From contig NC_017955.1 of NCBI RefSeq assembly GCF_000306785.1, positions 3,720,001 through 3,784,000 on the forward strand: a stretch of 64,000 nucleotides of DNA, written 5' to 3'. The stretch is from Modestobacter italicus (GTDB lineage: Bacteria > Actinomycetota > Actinomycetes > Mycobacteriales > Geodermatophilaceae). The notes beneath the pieces were generated by a model. The model worked only from the letters and a program-made list of their open reading frames with translations. It had not been told where the DNA came from and did no database searches. Below are positions 8,965 to 17,282 of this stretch, one piece after another. Position 1 is the stretch's first letter. The number at the start of each line of letters is the position of its first letter. The translations under genes and the position numbers were made by a program.

Positions 8965-10358
8965 AGTGCCACCGCCGCAGCGGCGGCCTCGGGGCCGGCG
9001 GACGCCGCGCCGTCCCGCGCCCAGGCCGTCAGCCCCCCGCCCGGGGGCAGCGGCGGGACCGGCAGGGCCGGTGTCCCGGTTCCCCCGTCTAACGCCGGCC
9101 CGCCACCGCGCGGTGGCATGGTGCCGGCGATGCCTGCGCGGACGGCGTTCCCACCGCCGCTCGGTCGACGTCCGCCCTGGCTGGCCGGCGGCGTCCGGTA
9201 GCCGGGATGCCCGACCCCGGTGGATGCCAGCACGTCCGAGGCGACGTCGACCGCCCGATGGGCCGTGGCAGCCGTGGCGCCGACCCCGGCAGCGGCCACT
9301 GAGCCGACCGTCCCGAGGACGGAGGCGAGCCGGCCCGCGGACTGGCTCTCGGCGGTGGCCTCCCCGTGCGAGCGGCCGTCCCCGCTGCTCTGCGACGCGG
9401 CCCCGCTGCCGACTGGGTGCCGACCGCCGGCCAGGACGCCGGACAAGCCACCCGCCTGTCCCCAGGAGTGGCGCAACGCAGCTCCCGAGGAGCTACCCGG
9501 GTCCACGAAGGCGAGGAGCCGGAAGACCACCAGCGGGCACACCGCACCGATGGCGACCAGGACCGCGCCGATGACGGCCGTGCCCGCCGCCTGGGCGGTG
9601 GAGTCGCCGTTGCCGGCGACCACCCCGGCCGACAGCTGCACCCCGATGCCGAGCACGAGTGCCGCCATGGGGGCGATGAGCAGGCAGGAGAAGAACCACC
9701 GCAGGCTCTTCCAGAACCACGACTTGGTGCTGTCGCTGACCAGCCCGGCGGCGGCGATCGGCGCGGTGGCGATGAGGACGATCAGCGCCGCCTCGCGGAC
9801 CAGCATGACGATGACGTAGAGGAAGGCGGCGGGCACGACGAGGAGCAGCGACGAGAAGCCGAGGACGGTGGCTGCCGTGGTGTCGACGACCTCACGGGGC
9901 CAGGTGCTGCTCAAGTCGACGTCCGACAGGCTGTCCACGTTCAGCATCGCGTTCAGGACGCCGCGGGAGAGCCCCGCCGCGGCAGCCACCAGGCCGCCGG
10001 CCACACCGAGGTAGCCCACCCAGACCAGCCCGAACTGGGCGACCCCGATGACCACGCGGCCCAGTGACCGCCCATCGCGACGGATCAGCGCCGCGGTCAG
10101 CTGGACGAACATCATCGTCCCGGCGACCGACGCACCGAACCACAGCGTCGTCGGCAGTACCGCCCCCATCGGGCCTTCTGCGGAGACGTCCGGTGTGGTG
10201 AAGGCGTCGATCACCTTGAAGGACAGCGTCAGCAGCCAGAGCCCTGCCGACCAGATGCTGATCATCGCCGACTTCCAGACGTCGGCGGCCGCCGCCGACG
10301 CGGCGTCGCCGAGCCAGTTCATCGGGTTGAGGTCGACGGCCACGACGTCCTCACCCAT
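8961..10358 (-). CDS. VirB6/TrbL-like polytopic channel protein
   Basis: The 465 residues begin with a short amphipathic region. About seven to eight hydrophobic segments lie between residues 30 and 290, including LLVVPAAFLYVIVMLV and 'LVREAALIVLIATAPIAAAGL'. The last of these is the characteristic 'REAxLxxLxxxAPIAAAG' signature of VirB6/TrbL proteins. The C-terminal 165 residues are Gly/Ala/Ser-rich and probably unstructured. The protein would form the inner-membrane core of the type IV channel. It overlaps both neighbours (8961-8964 and 10351-10358). Confidence 0.87.
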   Translation of the reverse strand: MGEDVVAVDLNPMNWLGDAASAAAADVWKSAMISIWSAGLWLLTLSFKVIDAFTTPDVSAEGPMGAVLPTTLWFGASVAGTMMFVQLTAALIRRDGRSLGRVVIGVAQFGLVWVGYLGVAGGLVAAAAGLSRGVLNAMLNVDSLSDVDLSSTWPREVVDTTAATVLGFSSLLLVVPAAFLYVIVMLVREAALIVLIATAPIAAAGLVSDSTKSWFWKSLRWFFSCLLIAPMAALVLGIGVQLSAGVVAGNGDSTAQAAGTAVIGAVLVAIGAVCPLVVFRLLAFVDPGSSSGAALRHSWGQAGGLSGVLAGGRHPVGSGAASQSSGDGRSHGEATAESQSAGRLASVLGTVGSVAAAGVGATAATAHRAVDVASDVLASTGVGHPGYRTPPASQGGRRPSGGGNAVRAGIAGTMPPRGGGPALDGGTGTPALPVPPLPPGGGLTAWARDGAASAGPEAAAAAVAL

Positions 10359-11193
10359 GACGGAGGTCCCGGTAGCCGACCTCGATGGCCAAGTCGGTGC
10401 CCGGCCACACGGACGGCGGCACGGCAGGTTCAGCGCCGGCCCCGATGAGCCAACGGTCGGTCCGCCAGACCATGCGCTGGCAGTCGGCGATCCCTCCCCG
10501 AGCGGTCTGGTTGAGCGTCAGGTCGAGCTCGAAGTCGACGCAGGGGACGACGAAGTCGGGTCCGACCACTCCCTTGATCTGTCCCATGAGGGGGGTGAAG
10601 ACGATCGCCAGCTCCGGTGAGCCCCCGCCGGACAGCCCGGCGGCACTCAGCACCGTGCGCATCGCCTGGACCCCGGACCAGCTGGTGGTCGACGGTCCAC
10701 CGGGCACTGCCCAGGCGCTGATCACGGCACGGGCGCCGTTCATCGATCCGGACTGCATGGCGGTCTGGTCGATGGCGGCCAACTGAGCCATGGCCCCTTC
10801 CGGCGTGTGCGGGAACCCGGTGGGCACCCCAGCGGGACCGACCTCGGTGGCCGGCGGCAGGACGATGGGCGGACCGGGGTCGCGCTCCGAGACGTGCCCC
10901 GGCCGGGACGCCGACAGGGGCACCGCCGGCATCGGTCGGGCGGCCAGCAATTCCTCTGCCTCGCGGGCGGAGGTCGTGCCCACCGGGTCAGGCGCGGCCG
11001 TGGTCACCGCCGGATCGGTTGTCGGCCTGCTGGCCGCGCGGCCTTCGGAGGGGTGCAACGCATGGGTGACGGCAATGACCAGACCAGCGATCAGCAGGAG
11101 GACCGTGCCGGCCGCCGCGACGAGGAGCGCCACCAACCTGGGCAACGACCACCGTGCGTCAGCGGGGATGCGGTTTGCTCGACGGCGGCGCAT
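10351..11193 (-). CDS. Membrane-anchored VirB8-like conjugation protein
   Basis: The true start is the ATG at 11193, which shares its A with the upstream stop (TGATG). Longer frames are shadows of the pilin-like gene. The 280-residue product has one membrane segment (about residues 17-40, LVALLVAAAGTVLLLIAGLVI), a Pro/Thr/Ala-rich linker to about 130, and a C-terminal globular domain. This single-pass plus periplasmic-domain layout is that of VirB8/TcpC-type proteins, which carry an NTF2-like fold. The fold assignment is by topology and operon position, not by motif. Confidence 0.68.
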   Translation of the reverse strand: MRRRRANRIPADARWSLPRLVALLVAAAGTVLLLIAGLVIAVTHALHPSEGRAASRPTTDPAVTTAAPDPVGTTSAREAEELLAARPMPAVPLSASRPGHVSERDPGPPIVLPPATEVGPAGVPTGFPHTPEGAMAQLAAIDQTAMQSGSMNGARAVISAWAVPGGPSTTSWSGVQAMRTVLSAAGLSGGGSPELAIVFTPLMGQIKGVVGPDFVVPCVDFELDLTLNQTARGGIADCQRMVWRTDRWLIGAGAEPAVPPSVWPGTDLAIEVGYRDLRHG

Positions 11194-11483
11194 CAGCAGC
11201 CGGTCCCGACGATCGACAGCACGATGACGTACCCGACGACGTAGAGGATCGCGCCGACCAGGCAGATCAGGATCCCGTCCATGCCCAGGCGGGCGCCGCG
11301 GGGATGGTGGGTGACCCGGCCCCAGATGAGCATCCCGACGCTGGCGAAGAAGCAGATGCCCAGGATGGCGAGCACGCCCCACTTGACCCAGGACTGGATC
11401 TGGTCGGCGTAGACCTGGACCCCTGGTGGAGCAGCGGGGCAGACAGCGGCCGCCGCCAGGGTGTCCGCGAAGCGTGCGGTCAT
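11193..11483 (-). CDS. Pilin-like or VirB2/TrbC-like small membrane protein
   Basis: This 96-residue protein has an N-terminal Ala-rich segment, a Cys-Pro stretch, and two membrane helices (about 36-57 and 67-92) joined by a short basic loop. Size and two-helix topology match VirB2/TrbC-type pilins and their actinobacterial counterparts. It lies directly before the VirB8-like and VirB6-like genes, as VirB2 often does. No sortase or prepilin-peptidase site is evident. A generic small membrane protein is the alternative. Confidence 0.65.
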   Translation of the reverse strand: MTARFADTLAAAAVCPAAPPGVQVYADQIQSWVKWGVLAILGICFFASVGMLIWGRVTHHPRGARLGMDGILICLVGAILYVVGYVIVLSIVGTGC

Positions 11484-12508
11484 CGGTGAGCTCCTCGTGA
11501 GGGCATGGCGGCGGTGGGCTGTGTCGTGCCGGTGGCGGTCAACTCGACGAGCACGCCACCGGCCGCGCGGACCGCCTTGGGCAGCGGGTCGGCGGTGAGG
11601 CCGGTGAGGCCGAGGTGCCGGTCCAGAGGGACGGCGACGACGCGGCCGGCGTCCCGCAGGGCACGGAGCCGAGGTCCGAGTCCGGCGGTCACCTCACCCG
11701 GCCAGCGGGAAGAACCGATTGCGGCGACCGCCAGGGGTTGCTCGGCCAGCAGTCCGAGCAGGTGCTCGGTCAGCCGGATTCCTGGCACGGTCGGCCGACA
11801 GACGACGACGGTGCAGCGGAGGTCGTCGGGGAGCTCGTTCCAGCGCCCGTCGAGGAGCCCGAGGTCGACGACGGTGGCCCCGTGACAAGAACGAGGGGGC
11901 GCCGGCCATCGCTCGATGTCCGCGTCGGTCGCCCGGCGGTCGATGACGACGTCACCCCGCTGCCCGCGCCGCCATGAGTCATCGGCGTTGCAGCCCAGCT
12001 CTGCCGAGGCGGCGGCGACCATGCCGGAGCAGTAGGGCGGCGCTGCCTCGATCAGGTGCACACCGCGACCCGTGTCGGCTGCCGCATCCGCGATCGCCAG
12101 GGCCACGGTGGAGGCGCCCGCCCCGGCGTGCGCGGCTGCGACAGTGACCCAGCCGGTCAGCGTCCGGCTCTTGTCACCCCGGGCGCGCTCCGATTCTCGG
12201 GTGCCGTCACCCCGAGCTGTGGCCACTGCAGACGCGGTGTCTCCCCCACTGCGCGACCGTGCCCGGCGCGCTCTCTCCGGGCGCCGCTTCGGCGACGGGG
12301 CGGCGCGATGCCGTGGAGTGGTGGACGGGACGGTCGAGGTCGACCGCGGGTTCGGCTCCGGTGGGGTCGGCGGTTGTGGCTGCGCTCGGAGGTCGCGGAG
12401 CGCCTGCTGCACCTCGGCGACAGAGAGCAGGCGGGGACTGGTCCCGGGACCTGCGTGCCTGAGGTCGGCTTTTGGTGCGTCCGTCTGCCCGGACGTCGGA
12501 GCGCTCAC
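11480..12508 (-). CDS. ParA/MinD-like protein with degenerate P-loop (tra operon)
   Basis: The 342 residues comprise a Pro/Arg-rich disordered N-terminal third (1-115) and a SIMIBI-type domain. The deviant Walker A position reads 'AHAGAGASTVALAIAD', where the usual GGxGKT lysine is replaced (GAGAST). The downstream strands 'GRGVHLIEAAPP', 'GATVVDLGLLD' and 'CTVVVCRPTVPGIRLTEHLL' match the ParA/MinD fold. ATP hydrolysis is therefore doubtful. It may be a structural or regulatory pseudo-ATPase that positions the transfer machinery. It overlaps both neighbours by 4 bases. Confidence 0.72.
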   Translation of the reverse strand: MSAPTSGQTDAPKADLRHAGPGTSPRLLSVAEVQQALRDLRAQPQPPTPPEPNPRSTSTVPSTTPRHRAAPSPKRRPERARRARSRSGGDTASAVATARGDGTRESERARGDKSRTLTGWVTVAAAHAGAGASTVALAIADAAADTGRGVHLIEAAPPYCSGMVAAASAELGCNADDSWRRGQRGDVVIDRRATDADIERWPAPPRSCHGATVVDLGLLDGRWNELPDDLRCTVVVCRPTVPGIRLTEHLLGLLAEQPLAVAAIGSSRWPGEVTAGLGPRLRALRDAGRVVAVPLDRHLGLTGLTADPLPKAVRAAGGVLVELTATGTTQPTAAMPSRGAHR

Positions 12509-13260
12509 GCCACGGCTGCCAGGTACTCGGCGGCGATCCCGCGCAGGGCGGCCAGCGTGCGGGTGCGCCGGCGGTAGAGCGTGCGCGTCGAGATGCCGTG
12601 CTTGGTGGCGACGATCGAGTCGCCGCCGCGCCGACCGCCGTCGCGCATGTGCTCGGTCTCCACGAGCAGTGCGACGTCAGCGGGGCTCACCCCGGATCGC
12701 ACCGCCCACTGCAGCAGGTCGATGAGGTCGAGGTCCTCCGCTGCTTCGCCTGCGCTGGCCGCGGCGAGGCGGGTGACGTCTCCGTCGGCGGTGAGGAACT
12801 CGCCTCGTTCCGGGTGGTAGCGGCTCCTCGGGCGCAGCTCAGCGAGCACCGCGCGTCGCGTCTCGGCGCGCAGGTTCGCGGCCACTGCTCGTGTCCGACG
12901 ACGCCAGGGGTAGCGCCGGATCTGGCAGGCGAGCTCACCGACGACGACGGCGACGATGTCCGGGCTCAGGTCACGGAGCTGGCCGGCCATCGACCAGACC
13001 AGGCTGCTGAGCAGGTGCAGCAGGAGCGCGAGTGCGTCGTCGTCGTAGCCGCCGTCGACAGCGGCCAGCCGCACGAGCGCAGCGAGTACTGCGTCACTGC
13101 GCTCGTGCCCTGCCCGCTCGGAGCAAGCGACCAGGACGTCGTCCGCAGTGGCCACCCCTGCGAGGGATGGCTCGGTCTCCGCCCAGCGGGTCAGGACGTC
13201 GCCGTCCAGGCGTGCGACGAGCGCCGGCCAGCTTCCGGCGATGGTGGGGTCGTTGAACAT
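12505..13260 (-). CDS. First tra-operon gene: HTH-containing putative regulator
   Basis: This 251-residue helical protein ends with 'GGDSIVATKHGISTRTLYRRRTRTLAALRGIAAEYL', a helix-turn-helix resembling sigma region 4 or a resolvase-type HTH. The N-terminal 180 residues show no known domain. It is the promoter-proximal gene of the transfer operon and overlaps the next gene (12505-12508). Autoregulation of transfer through the repeats at 13304-13347 is a reasonable guess, not shown by the sequence. Confidence 0.7.
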   Translation of the reverse strand: MFNDPTIAGSWPALVARLDGDVLTRWAETEPSLAGVATADDVLVACSERAGHERSDAVLAALVRLAAVDGGYDDDALALLLHLLSSLVWSMAGQLRDLSPDIVAVVVGELACQIRRYPWRRRTRAVAANLRAETRRAVLAELRPRSRYHPERGEFLTADGDVTRLAAASAGEAAEDLDLIDLLQWAVRSGVSPADVALLVETEHMRDGGRRGGDSIVATKHGISTRTLYRRRTRTLAALRGIAAEYLAAVA

Positions 13261-13740
13261 CTTCAGGTCCTCCGGCGTCAGTGCGATGCCGTCGACACTC
13301 CGGAGAGACGTTCACGGTGTTGTCACTCCCTCAGTCCAGAGACGTTCCGGTGGGCGTCACCCAAGGCACCGGTCTGTCGGGGTGACAGTCAGCCCCGGGG
13401 ATGGTGCGGCTGGTCGATCGAGGCGCATTTGTCTCTCGATCGGGGCAGCCCTGTCTCTCGTGTTCGCAGCAGGGCTCCCCACGTCGACCGGCGGCGCTCG
13501 TGCGAACAGTCGTGAGCCAAGAGCGCAACCATCTGACGTCGCACTGCCCGCCCGGGAGACGGAATGCGTGCCGCACACGTCTGCGCGTCATGCAGTCACC
13601 GCAGGTCTGGCCGCCGCATCGTGCAGGGGCCACGGAGCGAGGCGACCAGCGTCACGCCGTCCGACAGATCGAGACCGCAGGCGGGCAACCTCATGAGCCC
13701 GGACACGTCTGTGGGGCTGGTTGTCGGCGGAGGGATCGGT
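13261..13740. promoter_or_regulatory. Tra operon upstream region with direct repeats
   Basis: This 480-base gap has no convincing gene. Two exact direct repeats AGAGACGTTC occur at 13304-13313 and 13338-13347, 34 bases apart. Inverted TGTCAC-type and GGTGACA-type words flank the second copy (about 13321-13385). They lie 45-125 bases upstream of the first tra gene start and could bind its HTH product. No clear -35/-10 was recognised. Confidence 0.4.
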
Positions 13741-14263
13741 ATGAGGACAGCGGTGCCCACAGGCGCCGGGAGGCCAGCGTCCATCGACGGTGTGTTCGCG
13801 GCAGAGTGGCTCGGCAGGCTGCGCTCGCCGCGCTCCTCGTGGACGACCGGGCCACCGCGGAAGACGTCGTTCAGGACGCCTTCACCGGTCTGTACCGGCA
13901 CTGGGACAGCCTCGCAGGGCCCGAGCGAGCGGGCGCCTACCTCCGACGGCCGTGGTCAACGGCTGTCGCTCGGCGTTGCGTCGACGACGTACCGCCAGGT
14001 CTTGGCGCGCACCACACGCCGTGCCGACGGCCTCGGCCGAGGAAGAGGCGCTGCTCGGAGAGCAACGCCGGGAGGTACTGGCCGCCGGGCAGGCGCTGCC
14101 TCCCAGGCAACGGGAGGTGGTCGTCCTGCGCTACTGGTCGCACCTCGGCGAAGCCGAGACCGCCGAGGTGCTCGGCATCTCGCGGGGCACGGTGAAGTCC
14201 ACCACCAGCCGAGCGCTGAGAGCGGTGGAGAAGGCACTGGAGCAGAGGAGGGACGACCGGTGA
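13741..14263 (+). pseudogene. Frameshifted SigE-family ECF sigma factor
   Basis: Three frames together give a recognisable ECF sigma. 'SIDGVFAAEW' is in one frame, then region 2 'RQAALAALLVDDRATAEDVVQ' and 'AFTGLYRHWDSL...AGAYLRR' in the next. 'AVVNGCRSALRRRR' and region 4 'LPPRQREVVVLRYWSHLGEAETAEVLGIS' are in a third. The shift near 13948-13951 is explained by one missing G in the run between 'CGACGG' and 'CCGTGG'. A second shift lies near 13810. As read, no functional sigma factor is made. Its stop overlaps the GTG of the next gene, as in intact sigma/CU044_5270 pairs (compare 44719-46265). Confidence 0.75.
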
Positions 14264-14962
14264 ACCACATCGAAGAACGACTGGCCGACGCGCTGGCGGC
14301 TCGCGCCGAGCTCGTGACCGATGAGCCGCCCGTGCGGGCGACCTGTGAGTCAGCCACGTCACTGCGTCGGCGTCCGGGGCGCCGAGTGCTCATGGGAGCC
14401 GTCGTTGCCCCAGAGGACCGGCGTAGACGGCTGGATCGATGAACTCGGCGCCGAAGGTGATCCCGACGCCGTGCCGATCGACTATTCGGGGAGCCTGCCA
14501 CCCAACACCTACGCCGCTCTCGCTGCCATGCCGACCGACCCCGCAGAGCTGTTGGAGCAGGTCCGCTCCGATGTCGTTGCACACGGGGGCGATGGATCCG
14601 ATCGGGAGGTCTTCCAACGCATCGGCGGTGATCTTGTCGGCGAGTCGATCGCCCCACCGACCGTGGTGGCCGCGCGCTACCGGGCGGCGGCACTCATCCC
14701 TGGGGTCGTCGTCGTGCCGGACGCCGTTGACGCTGCTGGACGGCACGGCGTCGCCGTTGGCTACGAGGACACGGCGATTGGCCGGCGGTACGAGTACATC
14801 TTCGATGACACGACCTTCAGCTACCTGGGGGCCCGCAGTTACCTGACGAGGAACACCACGCTGGGACCCGTGGGCACGCTGACCAGTATTTCTGCGGTGC
14901 TGGAGCGCGGAGCGTCTGACGCGGTCCGCCAGGTGCCGGACGCGGATCACCTGCTGCGATGA
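14260..14962 (+). pseudogene. Broken CU044_5270-family gene (sigma partner)
   Basis: The N-terminal cytoplasmic part 'VNHIEERLADALAARAELVTDEPP' starts at GTG 14260, overlapping the sigma stop. It then runs out of frame after 'RRRPGRRVLMGAVVA', exactly where the membrane helix should continue. The conserved C-terminal domain ('TYAALAAMPTDPAELLEQVRSDV', 'ALIPGVVVVPDAVDAAGRHGVAVGYED', 'EYIFDDTTFSYLGARSYL') follows in another frame to 14962. Much of the membrane helix and linker is missing, so this is a deletion plus frameshift, not a single base error. Intact members act with the adjacent ECF sigma factor. Confidence 0.72.
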
Positions 14963-15332
14963 CCGTTGGAGGAACCAGGGCCAACTCTGGCGGCGCCCCT
15001 TCGCCACCACCTTTGCAGGCGATGTCGATGCGCCGGCCCATGGCTGCCGACGTCGACGGCGCTCGCTCGCGCCATGTCAATCAGCGCTACCGCAGGCGCC
15101 AGACGTACGCAGCGATGTCAGGGGCTGCCATCGGCCTGACTGGTACGCCTCGCCGCCATGTCAGGCTCGCGCAGCTGCCATGTCGGGGTCGCGGAGCTGC
15201 GATTCGCGATGACGACCTCGTGTGCGGCCGACGCTGACGGGCCGCCGGTATGGCTGGGACCGCGACGATGAAGACGAGCCTGGTTGCCACCCGGTCAACA
15301 CGTGGGTGGCTGTCCGGGCGCCTGTACCTCAG
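14963..15332. other. 370-base gap, no gene seen
   Basis: The gap separates the broken CU044 gene from the 3' end of the minus-strand reductase gene. Several short 'GCCATGTCA/GATGTC' words recur (about 15025-15180), but no ordered repeat or gene could be supported. Confidence 0.4.
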
Positions 15333-16382
15333 TCATGCCGACAGCGCGACGAACTCCCCGCCCGCCGCCACCGCCACGTCTGGCCCGAAGAGTTCGCCTG
15401 GCGAGTGCGCCCCCGGGCGCCCCTCTCCGCGCGCCAGCCGCAGCGCCACCTCGGCAGTCGCTGCAGCGGTGAAGTCCAGCGCGTCCTCCGCCCGCAGCCA
15501 GCCGACCCGCTCCGCCCCGTCCCGCCACGACACCCGGGCTCGCGCCCACGAGTGCACCCGCGGGCGGACCGCCGCCCGGACCGGTACACGGGCGAGCCCG
15601 CGGACCGTCAGCCGGGTCAGCCCGGGCACCCGGAGCACCAGCCCCAGCGCCGGGATCAGCCGGGTGACCGGGCCGGTCGGCGCCATCGCCGAGGCCGCCA
15701 CCACCGACGTCGCGCCGCTCCCCCGCCACGCCGTCAGCAACTCGCCGCTGGGCAGGCTGCCGGTGGTCACCTCGTCGCCGTCCGGCGTGCTGAACCGGTC
15801 GGCCGCCGACCCCACCCGGTCCCGCGTCAGCCGCCCGCGCGCGACCCGGAACCCGCCGGCGGGCAACCCGCCGAGGATGCTCCCGGCCAGCGCCGTCCCC
15901 ACCGTGCCCGCCTCCATCGCGACCGAGGGCACCGCGTCGACCCGCACCAGCGCCGGCACCGGCTGCCCGGCGCAGACGTGCAGCAGCGCGCTCTCGGTGG
16001 CCAGCGCGCCGAAGCCGGCCGCCGTGACGAACACCCGGCCGGTCGCCGCCGCCTCGGCGTCCAGGTCGAGCACCGCCTGCACCGCGGCCAGCTCGTTGGC
16101 CACGTCGACGTAGTGCGTGCCCGGTGGGCAGGCGCGGGCCACCCGCACCGCGGTCTCGTCGAACGGGCCGACCGTGTTGACCACCACCGCCGGGGCCTCC
16201 TGAGCCAGCCGGGCCAGCACCTCGTCCAGCGAGCCGGCGACCACCCGGGCGTGCCCGAGAGCGGTCAGTCGCGTGTGGTCGCGGCCCACCGGCACCACCG
16301 GCGCCCCGGCGGCCGCCAGGCGGGCGACCACCGCCCGGCCGGTGCGGCCGGTCGCGCCCAGGACCCAGATGTCGCTCACCAT
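15333..16382 (-). CDS. Saccharopine dehydrogenase-like / trans-acting enoyl reductase-like NAD(P) protein
   Basis: The 349 residues open with a Rossmann nucleotide-binding loop (WVLGATGRTGRAVV, about 5-18). Family features follow: 'VVVNTVGPFDETAVRVARACPPGTHYVDVANE' (about 87-120), the GPF and HYVD signature of saccharopine-dehydrogenase-like and trans-acting enoyl reductases. The C-terminal domain is Ala/Arg-rich. The substrate cannot be read from sequence. The gene diverges from a TetR gene across a 96-base gap with a twin operator, so it is almost certainly the TetR target. ATG 16382 is used; a GTG one codon later is equally good. Confidence 0.85.
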   Translation of the reverse strand: MVSDIWVLGATGRTGRAVVARLAAAGAPVVPVGRDHTRLTALGHARVVAGSLDEVLARLAQEAPAVVVNTVGPFDETAVRVARACPPGTHYVDVANELAAVQAVLDLDAEAAATGRVFVTAAGFGALATESALLHVCAGQPVPALVRVDAVPSVAMEAGTVGTALAGSILGGLPAGGFRVARGRLTRDRVGSAADRFSTPDGDEVTTGSLPSGELLTAWRGSGATSVVAASAMAPTGPVTRLIPALGLVLRVPGLTRLTVRGLARVPVRAAVRPRVHSWARARVSWRDGAERVGWLRAEDALDFTAAATAEVALRLARGEGRPGAHSPGELFGPDVAVAAGGEFVALSA

Positions 16383-16410
16383 GACAGCTCCCCTCCGGCC
16401 GCCGTCCCAG

Positions 16411-16462
16411 TGACGACATGCCGTGTCATCACCCTAGCGAATGATGACACGGCATGTCATCG
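16411..16462. promoter_or_regulatory. Twin TetR operator between divergent genes
   Basis: GACATGCCGTGTCATC (16415-16430) and its exact reverse complement (16443-16458) flank a 12-base spacer. Each arm is itself nearly symmetric around TGACA-N5-TGTCA, the size of a TetR-dimer site. The right arm is perfect; the left has one mismatch. Together they cover the promoter region shared by the TetR gene (starts 16479) and the reductase gene (starts 16382). Confidence 0.85.
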
Positions 16463-16478
16463 CCGTAGGCTGAGCCGC

Positions 16479-17048
16479 ATGGCGCGATGGGAACCGGGCG
16501 CGCGGGAGCGGCTGGAGCAGGCGGCGCTGGAGCTGTTCGGCGAGCAGGGGTTCGCCGACACGACGGTCCCGCAGATCGCCGCGCGCGCCGGGCTCACCAC
16601 CCGCACCTTCTTCCGGCACTTCGCCGACAAGCGCGAGGTCCTCTTCGCCGGCGAGGACGACGTCCCGCAGCTGGTCGCGGGCTACCTGGCGCAGGCCCCC
16701 GCGGACGAGACACCGATGCAGCTCATCGCCCGCGGCCTACCGGTGATGGCGACGAGGCTCTTCGACGGCCGGCGTGACCAGTTGCAGAACCGGCACAGGG
16801 TCGTTGCGCAGGACGACGGCCTCCGCGAGCGCGACCTGCACAAGCGCGCGGCGCTGTCCGACCAGATCCGCGCCGCGTTCCAGGCCCGCGGCGTCGACCC
16901 GCTGACCTCGACCCTCACCGCCGAGCTCGCTGTCACCGTCATGCACACCTCACTGACCCGCTGGCTCGCCCGGAACGACGACCGTGCCCTCGCCGACATC
17001 GTCACCGACACCCTGACCGCGCTGCGCACGCTGGCCTCGGACGTCTAG
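16479..17048 (+). CDS. TetR-family repressor
   Basis: At 189 residues this is standard TetR length. The N-terminal HTH (about residues 8-55) reads 'RLEQAALELFGEQGFADTTVPQIAARAGLTTRTFFRHFADKREVLF' in outline, with the canonical TTRTFFRHF recognition helix. The C-terminal ligand domain is helical. The ATG at 16479 is the only start that keeps the operator outside the gene, because upstream frame extensions run antisense through the reductase. The right operator arm ends 21 bases before the start, so autorepression is expected. Confidence 0.92.
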   Translation: MARWEPGARERLEQAALELFGEQGFADTTVPQIAARAGLTTRTFFRHFADKREVLFAGEDDVPQLVAGYLAQAPADETPMQLIARGLPVMATRLFDGRRDQLQNRHRVVAQDDGLRERDLHKRAALSDQIRAAFQARGVDPLTSTLTAELAVTVMHTSLTRWLARNDDRALADIVTDTLTALRTLASDV

Positions 17049-17282
17049 TACTCGGCCAGGCCTCGTTGACTGACGTGGCCCGTCGTAGCCCTGTTGAAGG
17101 TGTCCCCAAGTCGACGCAGCTGCGCCCGGAGCAACGAGTCCACTGCTTGATGCACCACTGACCCACAGCCACCAGCATGTTGACGGATTGCTCTCAGGGC
17201 ATACGCCGCGTCCGGACGCAGCTGCACCGCCGTCGACTGCCTACCCCCAGGCCGACGACGGCGGTACAGGTCCTGCGGTCGA

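Noticed and set aside
15222..17048. A 608-residue plus-strand protein including the TetR
   Set aside because: Everything before 16479 is the shadow of the minus-strand reductase gene; only the TetR part is real.
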